A stretch of 64,000 bases of DNA, from assembly GCA_033782935.1 (NCBI GenBank), contig JAWQEG010000710.1:1736001-1800000 (forward strand), given 5' to 3'. The DNA comes from Petrolisthes cinctipes. Lineage: Eukaryota > Arthropoda > Malacostraca > Decapoda > Porcellanidae. The notes beneath the pieces were generated by a model, which saw only the letters and a list, made by a program, of their open reading frames with translations, did no database searches and was not told the origin of the DNA. The position numbers and the translations under genes are program-made. Numbering within the stretch: the first letter of the stretch is position 1; every line of letters starts with the position of its first letter. Shown in pieces: positions 1 to 12,368 of the stretch.

Positions 1-819
1 TGGACACTTAAAATATCGATTTTTAGCATGTTTTGAGCCTATATTTTGAAAACATTCTAGCACTGAGTAGGCATGTACAGATCGCTTCTGGGACCCCAAA
101 ATATCGAATTTTCGGGTGTTTTGGGCCTGAATCTGAGATATCGACTTTGGGCTCCTAAAATATCGATTTTTAGCATGTTTTGGGCCTATATTTTGAAAAT
201 ATTCTAGCACTGAGTAGGCATGTACAGATCGCTTCTGGGACCCCAAAATATCGAATTTTCGGGTGTATTTAGCCTGAATTTGAGATATAAACGGGTACAG
301 AAGATGCATGCACATATCGACTTTTGGGCACCTAAAATATCGATTTTGAGCATGTTTTGGGTTTGTATCTTGAACACATTCTAACAAGGACTAGGCATGT
401 ACAGATCGCTTCTGGGACCCAAAAATATCGAATTTTCGGGTGTTTTGAGATCGAATTTGAGATATAAACAAGTACAGAAGATGCATGCACATATCGACTT
501 TTGGGCACCTAAAAGATCGATTTTCAGAATGTTTTGGGCCTGTATTTTGAAAATACTCTAACACGGTGTAGGCATGTACAGTTCGCTTCCGGAACCCCAA
601 AATATCAAATTTTTGGGTGTTTTGGGCCTGAATTTGAGATATCGACTTTGGGCACCTAAAATATCGATTTTTAGCATGTTTTCGGCCTATATTTTGAAAA
701 TATTCTAGCACAAAGGAGGCATGTACAGATCACTTCTGGGATCCTATAATATAGAATTTTTGGGTGTTTTGAGCCTGAATTTGAGATATAAACGGGTACA
801 GAAGATGCGTGCACATATC

Positions 820-2209
820 GACTTTTTGGCACCTAAAAGATCGGTTTTCAGTATGTTTTGGGCCTGTATATTGAAAACATTCTAGCACTGAGTAGGCATG
901 TACAGATCGCTTCTGGGACCCAAAAATATCGAATTTTCGGGTGTTTTGAAGCGGAATTTGAGATATAAACAAGTACAGAAGATGCATGCACATATCGACT
1001 TTTGGGCACCTAAAAGATCGATTTTCAGTATGTTTTGGGCCTGTATTTTGAAAATACTCTAGCACGGAGTAGGCATGTACAGTTCGCTTCTGGAACCCCA
1101 AAATATCGAATTTTCGGGTGTTTTGGGCCTGAATTTGAGATATAAACGGGTACAGAAGATGCATCCACATATCGACTATTGGACACCTAAATGATCGATT
1201 TTCAGTATGTTTTGGGCCTGTATATTGAATATACTCTAACACGGAGTAAGCATGTACAGTTTGCTTCTGGGACCCCAAAATATCGAATTTTCGGGTGTTT
1301 TGGTCCTGAATCTATCGATTTTGAGCATGTTTTGGGTCTGTATCTTGAACACATTCTAACTAGGAGTAGGCATGTACCGATCGCTTCTGGGACCCAAAAA
1401 TATCGAATTTTCGGGTGTTTTGCGGTTGAATTGTAGATATAAACAAGTACAGAAGATGCATGCACATATCTACTTTTGGGCACCTAAAAGATCGATTTTC
1501 AGTATGTTTTGGGCCTGTATTTTGAATATACTCGGGTGTTTTTTGGCCTGAATTTGAGATATCGACTTTGGGCACCTAAAATATCGATTTTTAGCATGTT
1601 TTGGGCCTATATTTTGAAAATATTCTAGCACTGAGTAGGCATGTACAGATTGCTTCTGGGACCGCAAAATATCGAATTTTCGGGTGTTTTCAGCCTGAAT
1701 TTGATATATAAACGGGTACAGAAGGTGCATGCACATATCGACTTTTGGGCACCTAAAATATCGATTTTGAGCATGTTTTGGGTCTGTATCTTGAATTCAT
1801 TCTAACTAGGAGTAGGCATGTACAGATCGCTTCTGGGACCCAAAAATATCGAATTTTCGGGTGTTTTGAGGTTGAATTGTAGATATAAACAAGTACAGAA
1901 GATGCATGCACATATCTACTTTTGGGCACCTAAAAGATCGATTTTCAGTATGTTTTGGGCCTGTATTTTGAAAATACTCTAACACGGAGTAGGCATGTAC
2001 AGTTCGCTTCTGGAACCCCAAAATATCGAATTTACGGGTGTTTTCAGCCTGAAATTGAGATATCGACTTTGGGCACCTAAAATATCGATTTTTAGCATGT
2101 TTCGGGCCTATATTTTGAAAATATTCTAGCACGAAGTAGGCATGTACAGATCACTTCTGGGACCCCAAAATATTGATTTTTCGGGAGTTTTGAGCCTGAA
2201 TTTGAGATA
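820..2209. repeat. 1,921-bp-spaced duplication, copy 1
   Basis: The text from the CGACTTTTTGGCACC region to GAGATA at 2204-2209 is repeated 1,921 bp downstream with few differences. Diagnostic shared oddities are the GAATCTATCGATTTTGAG fusion (about 1,309) and the A/B chimera with a TGTTTTTTGGCC run (about 1,530). The copies part where this one continues as a short unit (GATATCGACTTAGGG) and the other as a long unit. Confidence 0.82.
1300..1545. repeat. Pair of chimeric A/B junctions
   Basis: At about 1,309 a B half stops after GGTCCTGAATCT and continues directly as ATCGATTTTGAGCATG of the next A half, skipping about 27 bp. At about 1,530 an A half stops at AATATACTC and continues as GGGTGTTTTTTGGCC of half B, skipping about 55 bp. 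The pair is carried together to about 3,230/3,451 and about 14,068/14,291 by the larger duplications. Confidence 0.78.
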
Positions 2210-2424
2210 TCGACTTAGGGCACTTAAAATATCGATTTTTAGCATGTTTTGGGCCTATATTTTGAAAATATTCTAGCACTGAGTAGGCATGTACAGATCG
2301 CTTCTGGGACCCCAAAATATCGAATTTTCGGGTGTTTTGAGACTGAATTTGAGATATAAACGAGTACAGAAGATGAATGCACATATCGACTTTGGACACT
2401 TAAAATATCGATTTTTAGTGTGTT

Positions 2425-2712
2425 TTGAGCATATATTTTGAAAACATTCTAGCACTGAGTAGGCATGTACAGATCGCTTCTGGTACCCAAAAATATCGAA
2501 TTTTCGGGTGTTTTGAGGTTGATATTTGGGATATAAACGGGTTCAGAAGATGCATACACATATTGACTTTGGTCACCTTAAATATCGATTTTCAGCATGT
2601 TTTGGGCCTATATTTTGAAAATACTCTAACACGGAGTAGGCAAGTACAGATCCCTTCTGGGACCCCAAAATATCAAATTTTCGGGTGTTTGGAGCCTGAA
2701 TTTGTGATATAA
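2425..2712. repeat. Recurrent marker block (first of eight copies)
   Basis: This two-unit signature has GAGCATATATTTTGAAAAC, TTTTGAGGTTGATATTTGG, CACATATTG(A/T)C followed by GGTCACCTTAAATATCG, and a GGCAAGTACAGATCCC A half. It recurs at about 5,877, 7,556, 13,263, 16,567, 26,031, 29,080 and 30,431. The copy near 29,080 has a 7-bp loss (GCAGAAGATACACATATTG). Its plus strand happens to be open for about 95 codons in most copies; this follows from the repeat and does not indicate a gene. I did not see the block after about 31 kb. Confidence 0.75.
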
Positions 2713-2740
2713 ACGGGTACAGAAGATGCATCCTCATATC

Positions 2741-4130
2741 GACTTTTTGGCACCTAAAAGATCGGTTTTCAGTATGTTTTGGGCCTGTATATTGAAAACA
2801 TTCTAGCACTGAGTAGGCATGTACAAATCGCTTCTGGGACCTAAAAATATCGAATTTTCGGGTGTTTTGAGGTGGAATTTGAGATATAAACAAGTACAGA
2901 AGATGCATGCACATATCGACTTTTGGGCACCTAAAAGATCGATTTTCAGTATGTTTTGGGCCTGTATTTTGAAAATACTCTAGCACGGAGTAGGCATGTA
3001 CAGTTCGCTTCTGGAACCCCAAAATATCGAATTTTCGGGTGTTTTGGGCCTGAATTTGAGATATAAACGGGTACAGAAGATGCATCCACATATCGACTTT
3101 TGGACACCTAAATGATCGATTTTCAGTATGTTTTGGGCCTGTATATTGAATATACTCTAACACGGAGTAAGCATGTACAGTTTGCTTCTGGGACCCCAAA
3201 ATATCGAATTTTCGGGTGTTTTGGTCCTGAATCTATCGATTTTGAGCATGTTTTGGGTCTGTATCTTGAACACATTCTAACTAGGAGTAGGCATGTACCG
3301 ATCGCTTCTGGGACCCAAAAATATCGAATTTTCGGGTGTTTTGAGGTTGAATTGTAGATATAAACAAGTACAGAAGATGCATGCACATATCTACTTTTGG
3401 GCACCTAAAAGATCGATTTTCAGTATGTTTTGGGCCTGTATTTTGAATATACTCTAGTGTTTTTTGGCCTGAATTTGAGATATCGACTTTGGGCACCTAA
3501 AATATCGATTTTTAGCATGTTTTGGGCCTATATTTTGAAAATATTCTAGCACTGAGTAGGCATGTACAGATTGCTTCTGGGACCGCAAAATATCGAATTT
3601 TCGGGTGTTTTGAGCCTGAATTTGATATATAAACGGGTACAGAAGGTGCATGCACATATCGACTTTTGGGCACCTAAAATATCGATTTTGAGCATGTTTT
3701 GGGTCTGTATCTTGAACACATTCTAACTAGGAGTAGGCATGTACAGATCGCTTCTGGGACCCAAAAATATCGAATTTTCGGGTGTTTTGAGGTTGAATTG
3801 TAGATATAAACAAGTACAGAAGATGCATGCACATATCTACTTTTGGGCACCTAAAAGATCGATTTTCAGTATGTTTTGGGCCTGTATTTTGAAAATACTC
3901 TAACACGGAGTAGGCATGTACAGTTCGCTTCTGGAACCCCAAAATATCGAATTTATGGGTGTTTTGAGCCTGAAATTGAGATATCGACTTTGGGCACCTA
4001 AAATATCGATTTTTAGCATGTTTCGGGCCTATATTTTGAAAATATTCTAGCACGAAGAAGGCATGTACAGATCACTTCAGGGACCCCAAAATATTGATTT
4101 TTCGGGTGTTTTGAGCCTGAATTTGAGATA
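2741..4130. repeat. 1,921-bp-spaced duplication, copy 2
   Basis: This is the partner of 820-2209. It carries the same two chimeric junctions, at about 3,230 and 3,451; the second reads ACTCTAGTG where copy 1 reads ACTCGGGTG. At 4,130 it continues into a full B half. Confidence 0.82.
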
Positions 4131-5189
4131 TAAACGGGTACAGAAGATGCATGCACATATCGACTTTGGACACTTAAAATATTGATTTTTAGCATGTTTT
4201 GACCCTATATTTTGAAAACATTCTAGCTCTGAGTAGGCATGTACAGATCGTTTCTGGGACCCAAAAATATCGAATTTTCGGGTTTTTTGTGGTTGAATTT
4301 GGGATATAAACAGGTGCAGAATATGCATACACATATTGACTTTGGTCACCTAAAATATCGATTTTCAGCATGTTTTGGGCCTGTGTTTTGAAAATACTCA
4401 AACACGGAGTAGGCAAGTACAGATCCCTTCTGACACCCCAAAATATCAATTTTTCGGGTGTTTGGAGCCTGAATTTGTGATATAAACGGGTACAGAAGAT
4501 GCATCCACATATCGACTTTTTGGCACCTAAAAGATCGGTTTTCAGTATGTTTTGGGCCTGTATATTGAAAATACTCTAACACGGAGTAGGCATGTACGGA
4601 TCGCTTCTGGGACCCAAAAATATCGAATTTTCGGGTGTTTTTTGGCCTGAATTTGAGATATAAACAAGTACAGAAGATGCATGCACATATCTACTTTTGG
4701 GCACCTAAAAGATCGATTTTCAGTATGTTTTAGGCCTGTAATTTGAAAATACTCTAGCAAGGAGTAGGCATGTTCAGTTCGCTTCTGGAACCCAAAAATA
4801 TCGAATTTTCGGGTGTTTTGGGCCTGAATTTGAGATATCGACTTTGGGCACCTAAAATATCGATTTTTAGCATGTTTTGGGCCTATATTTTGAAAATATT
4901 CTAGCACGAAGGAGGCATGTACAGATCACTTCTGGGACCCTATAATATCGAATTTTTGGGTGTTTTGAGCCTGGATTTGAGATATAAACGGGTACAGAAG
5001 ATGCATGCATATATCGACTTTGGACACTTAAAATATCGATTTTTAGCATGTTTTGAGCCTATATTTTGAAAACATACTAGCACTGAGTAGGCATATACAG
5101 ATCGCTTCTGGGACCCAAAAATATCGAATTTTCGGGTGTTTGGAGCCTGAATTTGAGATATAAACGGGTACAGAAGATGCATCCACATA

Positions 5190-6640
5190 TCGACTTTTGG
5201 ACACCTAAAAGATCGATTTTCAGTATGTTTTGGGCCTGAATATTTAAAATACTCTAACACGGAGTAAGCATGTACAGATCGCTTCTGGGACCCCAAAATA
5301 TTGAATTTTTGGGTGTTTTGGGCCTGAATTTGAGATATCGACTTTGGGCACCTAAAATATCGATTTTTAGCATGTTTTGGGCCTATATTTTGAAAATATA
5401 CTAGAACTGAGTAGGCATGTACAGATCGCTTCTGGGACCCAAAAATATCGAATTTTCGGGTGTTTTGAGGTTGAATTTGAGATATAAACAAGTACGGAAG
5501 ATGCATGCACATATCGACTTTTGGGCACCTAAAAGATCGATTTTCAGTATGTTTTGGGCCTGTATTTTGAAAATACTCTAACACGGAGTAGGCATGTACA
5601 GTTTGCTTCTGGAACCCCAAAATATCGAATTTTCGGGTGTTTTGGGCCTGAATTTGAGATATCGACTTTGGGCATCTAAAATATCGATTTTTAGCATGTT
5701 TTGGGCCTATATTTTGAAAATATTCTAACACGAAGGAGGCATGTACAGATCACTTCTGGGACCCCAAAATATCTAATTTTAGGGTGTTTTGAGCTTGAAT
5801 TTGAGATATAAACGGGTACAGAAGATGAATGCACATATCGACTTTGGACACCTAAAATATCTTTTTTTAGCATGTTTTGAGCATATATTTTGAAAACATT
5901 CTAGCACTGAGTAGGCATGTACAGATAGCTTCTGGGACCCAAAAATATCAAATTTTTGGGTGTTTTGAGGTTGATATTTGGGATATAAACGGGTGCAGAA
6001 TATGCATACACATATTGTCGTTGGTCACCTTAAATATCGATTTTCAGCATGTTTTGGGCCTATATTTTGAAAATACTCTAACACGGAGTAGGCAAGTACA
6101 GATCCCTTCTGGGACCCCAAAATATCAAATTTTCGGGTGTTTGGAGCCTGAATTTGTGATATAAACGGGTACAGAAGATGAATCCACATATCGACTTTTT
6201 GGCACCTAAAAGATCGGTTTTCAGTATGTTTTGGGCCTGTATTTTGAAAATACTCTAACACGGAGTAGGCATGTACAGATCACTTCTGGGACCCAAAAAT
6301 ATCGAATTTTCAGGTTTTTTGAGGTGGAATTTGAGATGTAAACAAGTACAGAAGATGCATGCACATATCGACTTTTGGGCACCTAAAGGATCGATTTTCA
6401 GTATGTTTTGGGCCTGTATTATGAAAATACTCTAACACGGAGTAGGCAAGTACAGATCCCTTATGGGACCCCAAAATATCGAATTTTCGGGTGTTTGGAG
6501 CCTGAATTTGAGATATGAACGGGTACAGAAGATACATCCACATATCGACTTTTGGACACCTAAAAGATCGATTTTCAGTATGTTTTGGGCCTGAATATTT
6601 AAAATACTCTAACACGGAGTAAGCATGTACAGATCGCTTC
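5190..6640. repeat. 1,679-bp-spaced duplication, copy 1
   Basis: Text from CAGTATGTTTTGGGCCTGAA (A half with ATATTTAAAATACTC) through CTTATGGGACCCC recurs 1,679 bp downstream. The upstream edge also matches at 1,356 bp spacing; the 323-bp difference is one extra long+short dimer in the second copy. Confidence 0.8.
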
Positions 6641-7212
6641 TGGGACCCCAAAATATTGAATTTTTGGGTGTTTTGGGCCTGAATTTGAGATATCGACTTT
6701 GGGCACCTAAAATATCGATTTTTAGCATGTTTTGGGCCTATATTTTGAAAATATACTAGAACTGAGTAGGCATGTACAGATCGCTTCTGGGACCCAAAAA
6801 TATCGAATTTTAGGGTGTTTTGAGGTTGAATTTGAGATATAAACAAGTACGGAAGATGCATGCACATATCGACTTTTGGGCACCTAAAAGATCGATTTTC
6901 AGTATGTTTTGGGCCTGAATATTTAAAATACTCTAACACGGAGTAAGCATGTACAGATCGCTTCTGGGACCCCAAAATATTGAATTTTTGGGTGTTTTGG
7001 GCCTGAATTTGAGATATCGACTTTGGGCACCTAAAATATCGATTTTTAGCATGTTTTGGGCCTATATTTTGAAAATATACTAGAACTGAGTAGGCATGTA
7101 CAGATCGCTTCTGGGACCCAAAAATATCGAATTTTCGGGTGTTTTGAGGTTGAATTTGAGATATAAACAAGTACGGAAGATGCATGCACATATCGACTTT
7201 TGGGCACCTAAA
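6565..7212. repeat. Tandem pair of 323-bp dimers (long + short unit)
   Basis: The rare string GGGCCTGAATATTTAAAATA occurs at about 6,587 and again 323 bp later. The two 323-bp copies differ at very few sites, for example AATTTTAGGGTG versus AATTTTCGGGTG. Each copy is one 147-bp unit plus one 176-bp unit, so the locally amplified unit is a dimer. A single older copy lies at about 5,210-5,530. Confidence 0.82.
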
Positions 7213-8320
7213 AGATCGATTTTCAGTATGTTTTGGGCCTGTATTTTGAAAATACTCTAACACGGAGTAGGCATGTACAGTTTGCTTCTGGAACCCCAAA
7301 ATATCGAATTTTCGGGTGTTTTGGGCCTGAATTTGAGATATCGACTTTGGGCATCTAAAATATCGATTTTTAGCATGTTTTGGGCCTATATTTTGAAAAT
7401 ATTCTAACACGAAGGAGGCATGTACAGATCACTTCTGGGACCCCAAAATATCTAATTTTAGGGTGTTTTGAGCTTGAATTTGAGATATAAACGGGTACAG
7501 AAGATGAATGCACATATCGACTTTGGACACCTAAAATATCTATTTTTAGCATGTTTTGAGCATATATTTTGAAAACATTCTAGCACTGAGTAGGCATGTA
7601 CAGATAGCTTCTGGGACCCAAAAATATCGAATTTTTGGGTGTTTTGAGGTTGATATTTGGGATATAAACGGGTGCAGAATATGCATACACATATTGTCGT
7701 TGGTCACCTTAAATATCGATTTTCAGCATGTTTTGGGCCTATATTTTGAAAATACTCTAACACGGAGTAGGCAAGTACAGATCCCTTCTGGGACCCCAAA
7801 ATATCAAATTTTCGGGTGTTTGGAGCCTGAATTTGTGATATAAACGGGTACAGAAGATGAATCCACATATCGACTTTTTGGCACCTAAAAGATCGGTTTT
7901 CAGTATGTTTTGGGCCTGTATTTTGAAAATACTCTAACACGGAGTAGGCATGTACAGATCACTTCTGGGACCCAAAAATATCGAATTTTCAGGTTTTTTG
8001 AGGTGGAATTTGAGATGTAAACAAGTACAGAAGATGCATGCACATATCGACTTTTGGGCACCTAAAGGATCGATTTTCAGTATGTTTTGGGCCTGTATTA
8101 TGAAAATACTCTAACACGGAGTAGGCAAGTACAGATCCCTTATGGGACCCCAAAATATCGAATTTTCGGGTGTTTCGACCCTGAATTTGAGATATGAACG
8201 GGTACAGAAGATACATCCACATATCGACTTTTGGACACCTAAAAGATCGATTTTCAGTATGTTTTGGGCCTGTATATTGAAAATACTCTAACACGGAGTA
8301 AGCATGTACAGATCGCTTCT
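6869..8320. repeat. 1,679-bp-spaced duplication, copy 2
   Basis: This is the partner of 5,190-6,640. It shares unusual bases such as ATCTAATTTTAGGGTG (7,450), CATATTGTCGTTGGTCACC (7,689) and TTTTCAGGTTTTTTGAGG (7,986). It diverges near 8,320, where this copy has ATCGATTTTTCGGG. Confidence 0.8.
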
Positions 8321-9212
8321 GAGACCCCAAAATATCGATTTTTCGGGTGTTTTGGGACTGAATCTGAGATATCGACTTTGGGCACCTAAAATATCGATTT
8401 TTAGCATGTTTTGGGCCTATATTTTGAAAATATTATAGCACTGAGAAGGCATGTACAGATCGCTTCTGGGACCCAAAAATATCGAATTTTCGGGTGTTTT
8501 GAACCTGAATTTGAGATATAAACGGTTACAGAAGATGTATGCACATATCGACTTTTGGGCACCTAAAATATCGATTTTGAGCATTTTTTGGGTGTGTATC
8601 TTGAACACATTCTAACTATGAGTAGGCATGTACAGATCGCTTCTGGGACCCAAAAATATCGAATTTTCGGGTGTTTGGAGCCTGAATTTGAGATATAAAC
8701 GGGTACAGAAGATTCATCCACATATCTACTTTTGGACACATAAAAGATCGATTTTCAGTATGTTTTGGGCCTGTATATTTAAAATACTCTAACACGGAGT
8801 AAGCATGTACAGATTGCTTTTGGGACCCCAAAATATCGAATTTTTGGGTGTTTTGGGCCTGAATTTCAGATATCGACTTTGGGCACCTAAAATATCGATT
8901 TTTAGCATGTTTCGGGCCCATATTTCGAAAATATACTAGAACTGAGTAGGCATGTACAGATCGCTTCTGGGACCCAAAAATATCGAATTTTCGGGTGTTT
9001 TGAGGTTGAATTTGAGATATAAACAAGTACGGAAGATGCATGCACATATCGACTTTTGGGCACCTAAAAGATCGATTTTCAGTATGTTTTTGGCCTGTAT
9101 TTTGAAAATACTCTAACACGGAGTAAGCATGTACAGTTTGCTTCTGGAACCCAAAAATATCGAATTTTTAGGTGTTTTGGGCCTGAATTTGAGATATCGA
9201 CTTTGGGCACCT

Positions 9213-9558
9213 AAAATATCGATTTTTAGCATGTTTTGGGCCTATATTTTGAAAATATTCTAGCACGGAGGAGGCATGTACAGATCACTTCAGGGACCCC
9301 AAAATATTGATTTTTCGGGTGTTTTGAGCCTGAATTTGAGATATAAACGGGTACAGAAGATGCATGCACATATCGACTTTGGACACTTAAAATATTGATT
9401 TTTAGCATGTTTTGACCCTATATTTTGAAAACATTCTAGCTCTGAGTAGGCATGTACAGATCGTTTCTGGGACCCAAAAATATCGAATTTTCGGGTTTTT
9501 TGGGGTTGAATTTGGGATATAAACAGGTGCAGAATATGCATACACATATTGACTTTGG
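9213..9558. repeat. Duplicated block, 5,213 bp from its partner at 4,000-4,345
   Basis: Both blocks share ATCACTTCAGGGACCCC, AAATATTGATTTTTAGC, TTTTGACCCTATATTTTG and ATTCTAGCTCTGAGTAGG, a combination otherwise seen only in the homologous block near 14.85-15.18 kb. The match ends where TTTGGTCACC is replaced by TTTGGGTACC. Confidence 0.72.
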
Positions 9559-9813
9559 GTACCTAAAATATCGATTTTTAGCATATTTTGGGCCTATATT
9601 TTGAAAATATTCTAGCACTGAGTAGGCATGTACAGATCGCTTGTGGGACCCCAAAATATCGAATTTTCGGGTGTTTTGAGCCTGAATTTGAGATATAAAC
9701 GGGTACAGATGATGCATGCACATATCGACTTTGGACACTTAAAATATCGATTTTTAGCATGTTTTGAGCCTATATTTTGAAAAAATTCTAGCACTGAGTA
9801 GGCATGTACAGAT

Positions 9814-10517
9814 CACTTCTGGGACCCAAAAATATCGAATTTTCAGGTGTTTTGAGGTGGAATTTGAGATGTAAACAAGTACAGAAGATGCATGCACATA
9901 TCGACTTTTGGGCACCTAAAGGATCGATTTTCATTATGTTTTGGGCCTGTATTTTGAAAATACTCTAACACGGAGTAGGCAAGTACAGATCCCTTCTGGG
10001 ACCCCAAAATATCGAATTTTCGGGTGTTTAAAGCCTGAATTTGAGATATGAACGGGTACAGAAGATACATCCACATATCGACTTTGGACACTTAAAATAT
10101 CGATTTTTAGCATGTTTTGGGCCTATATTTTGAAAAAATTCTAGCACTGAGTAGGCATGTACAGATCGCTTCTGGGACCGCAAAATATCGAATTTTCGGG
10201 TGTTTTGGGACTGAATCTGAGATATCGACTTTGGGCACCTAAAATATCGATTTTTAGCATGTTTTGGGCCTATATTTTGTAAATATTATAGCACTGAGTA
10301 GGCATGTACAGATCGCTTCTGGGACCCAAAAATATCGAATTTTCGGGTGTTTTGAGCCTGAATTTGAGATATAAACGGGTACAGAAGATGTATGCACATA
10401 TCGACTTTTGGGCACCTAAAATATCGATTTTGAGCATTTTTTGGGTCTGTATCTTGAACACATTCTAACTATGAGTAGGCATGTACAGATCGCTTCTGGG
10501 ACCCAAAAATATCGAAT
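9814..10517. repeat. Duplicated block related to 7,960-8,664 (spacing 1,853-1,854)
   Basis: The first part matches 7,960-8,230: GATGTAAACAAGTACAG, CCTAAAGGATCGATTTTCA and GATATGAACGGGTACAG. The second part, 10,183-10,517, matches 8,330-8,664 with TTTTGGGACTGAATCTGAG and GAGCATTTTTTGGGT. The 10,084-10,183 stretch between them is rearranged in one of the copies. Confidence 0.68.
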
Positions 10518-12368
10518 TTTCGGGTGTTTTGAGGTTGAATTTGAGATATAAACAAGTACAGAAGATGCATGCACATATCGACTTTTGGGCACCTAAAAGA
10601 TCGATTTTCAGTATGTTTTGGGCCTGTATTTTGAAAATACTCTAACACGGAGTAGGCATGTACAGTTCGCTTCTGGAACCCCAAAATATCGAATTTTTGT
10701 GTGTTTTGGGCCTGAATTTGAGATATCGACTTTGGGCACCTAAAATATCGATTTTTAGCATGTTTTGGGCCTATATTTTGAAAATATTCTTGCACTAAGT
10801 AGGCATGTACAGATCACTTCTCGGACCCTAAAATATCGAATTTCCGGGGGTTTTGAGCCTGAATTTGAGATATAAACGGGTACAGAAGATCCATGCACAT
10901 ATCGACTTTGGACACTTAAAATATCGATTTTTAGCATGTTTTGAGCCTATATTTTGAAAACATTCTAGCACTGAGTAGGCATGTATAGATTGCTTCTGGG
11001 ACCCCAAAATATCGAATTTTCGGATGTTTTGGGCCTGAATCTGAGATATCGACTTTATGCTCCTTAAATATCGATTTTTAGCATGTTTTGGGCCTATATT
11101 TTGAAAATATTCTAGCACTGAGTAGACATGTACAGATCGCTTCTGGGACCCCAAAATATCGAATTTTCTGGTGTCTTGAGGTTGAATTTGGGATATAAAT
11201 GGGTGCAGAAGATGCATACACATATTGACTTTGGTCACCTTAAATATCGATTTTCCGCATTATTTAAGCCTGTATTTTGAAGATACTCTAACACGGAGTA
11301 GGCAAGTACAGATCCCTTCTGGCACCACAAAATATCGAATTTTCGGGTGTTTGTAGCCTGAATTTGAGATATAAACGGGTACAGAAAATGCATCCACATA
11401 TCGACTTTTGGACACCTAAAAGATCGATTTTCAGTATGTTTTGGGCATGTATATTTAAAATACTCTAACACGGAGTAAGCATGTACAGATCGCTTCTGGG
11501 ACCCCAAAATATCGAATTCTCGGGTGTTTTGGGCCTGAATTTGAGATATCGACTTTGGGCATCTAACATATCGATTTTTAGCATGTTTTGTGCCTATATT
11601 TTGAAAATATACTAGAACTGAGTAGGCATGTACAGATCGCTTCTGGGACCCCAAAATATCTAATTTTCGGGTGTTTTGAGCCTGAATTTGAGATATAAAC
11701 GGGTACAGAAGATGCATGCACATATCGACTTTGGACACTTAAAATATCGATTTTTAGCATGTTTTGGGCCTGTATTTTGAAAATACTCTAACACGGAGTA
11801 CGCAAGTACAGATCACTTCTGGGACACCAAAATATCGAATTTTCGGGTGTTTGGAGCCTGAATTTGAGATATAAACGGGTACAGAAGATGAATCCACATA
11901 TCGACTTTTGGGCACCTAAAAGATCGATTTTCAGCATGTTTTGGGCCTGTATTTAAAAAATACTCTAACACGGAGTAGGCATGTACAGATCGCTTCTGGT
12001 ACCCAAAAATATCGAATTTTCGGGTGTTTTGGGGCTGAATTTGGGATATAAACAGTGCAGAAGATGCATACACATATTGACTTTGGTCACCTAAAATATC
12101 GATTTCAGCATGTTTTGGGCCTGTATTTTGAAAATACTCTAACACGGAGTAGGCAAGTACAGATCCCTTCTGGCACCACAAAATATCGAAATTTCGGGTG
12201 TTTGGAGCCTGAATTTGAGATATAAACGGGTACAGAAGATGCATCCACATATCGACTTTTGGGCACCTAAAAGATCGGTTTTCAGTATGTTTTGGGCCTG
12301 TATTTTGAAAATACTCCAACACGGAGTAGGCATGTACAGTTTGCTTCTGGAACCCCAAAATATCGAAT

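Larger units (their letters stand above)
1531..6290. repeat. 4.8-kb segmental duplication, copy 1 (spacing 10,838 then 10,690)
   Basis: This segment matches 12,369-16,980. The spacing is 10,838 bp up to about 4,680 and 10,690 bp after that. The 148-bp change corresponds to one short-type unit (about 4,687-4,834, an A half with TTTTAGGCCTGTAATTTG plus a short B half) that is present here and absent in the other copy. The match fades near 6,290, where this copy goes on with TTTCAGGTTTTTTGAGGTGG. Confidence 0.8.

Noticed and set aside
6310..7410. A 366-residue repetitive protein encoded on the minus strand
   Set aside because: The frame is simply the satellite read in one direction. Equivalent frames start and stop throughout the array whenever a 176-bp unit or a point mutation intervenes, the peptide repeat has no recognisable domain, and there is no promoter or gene context.
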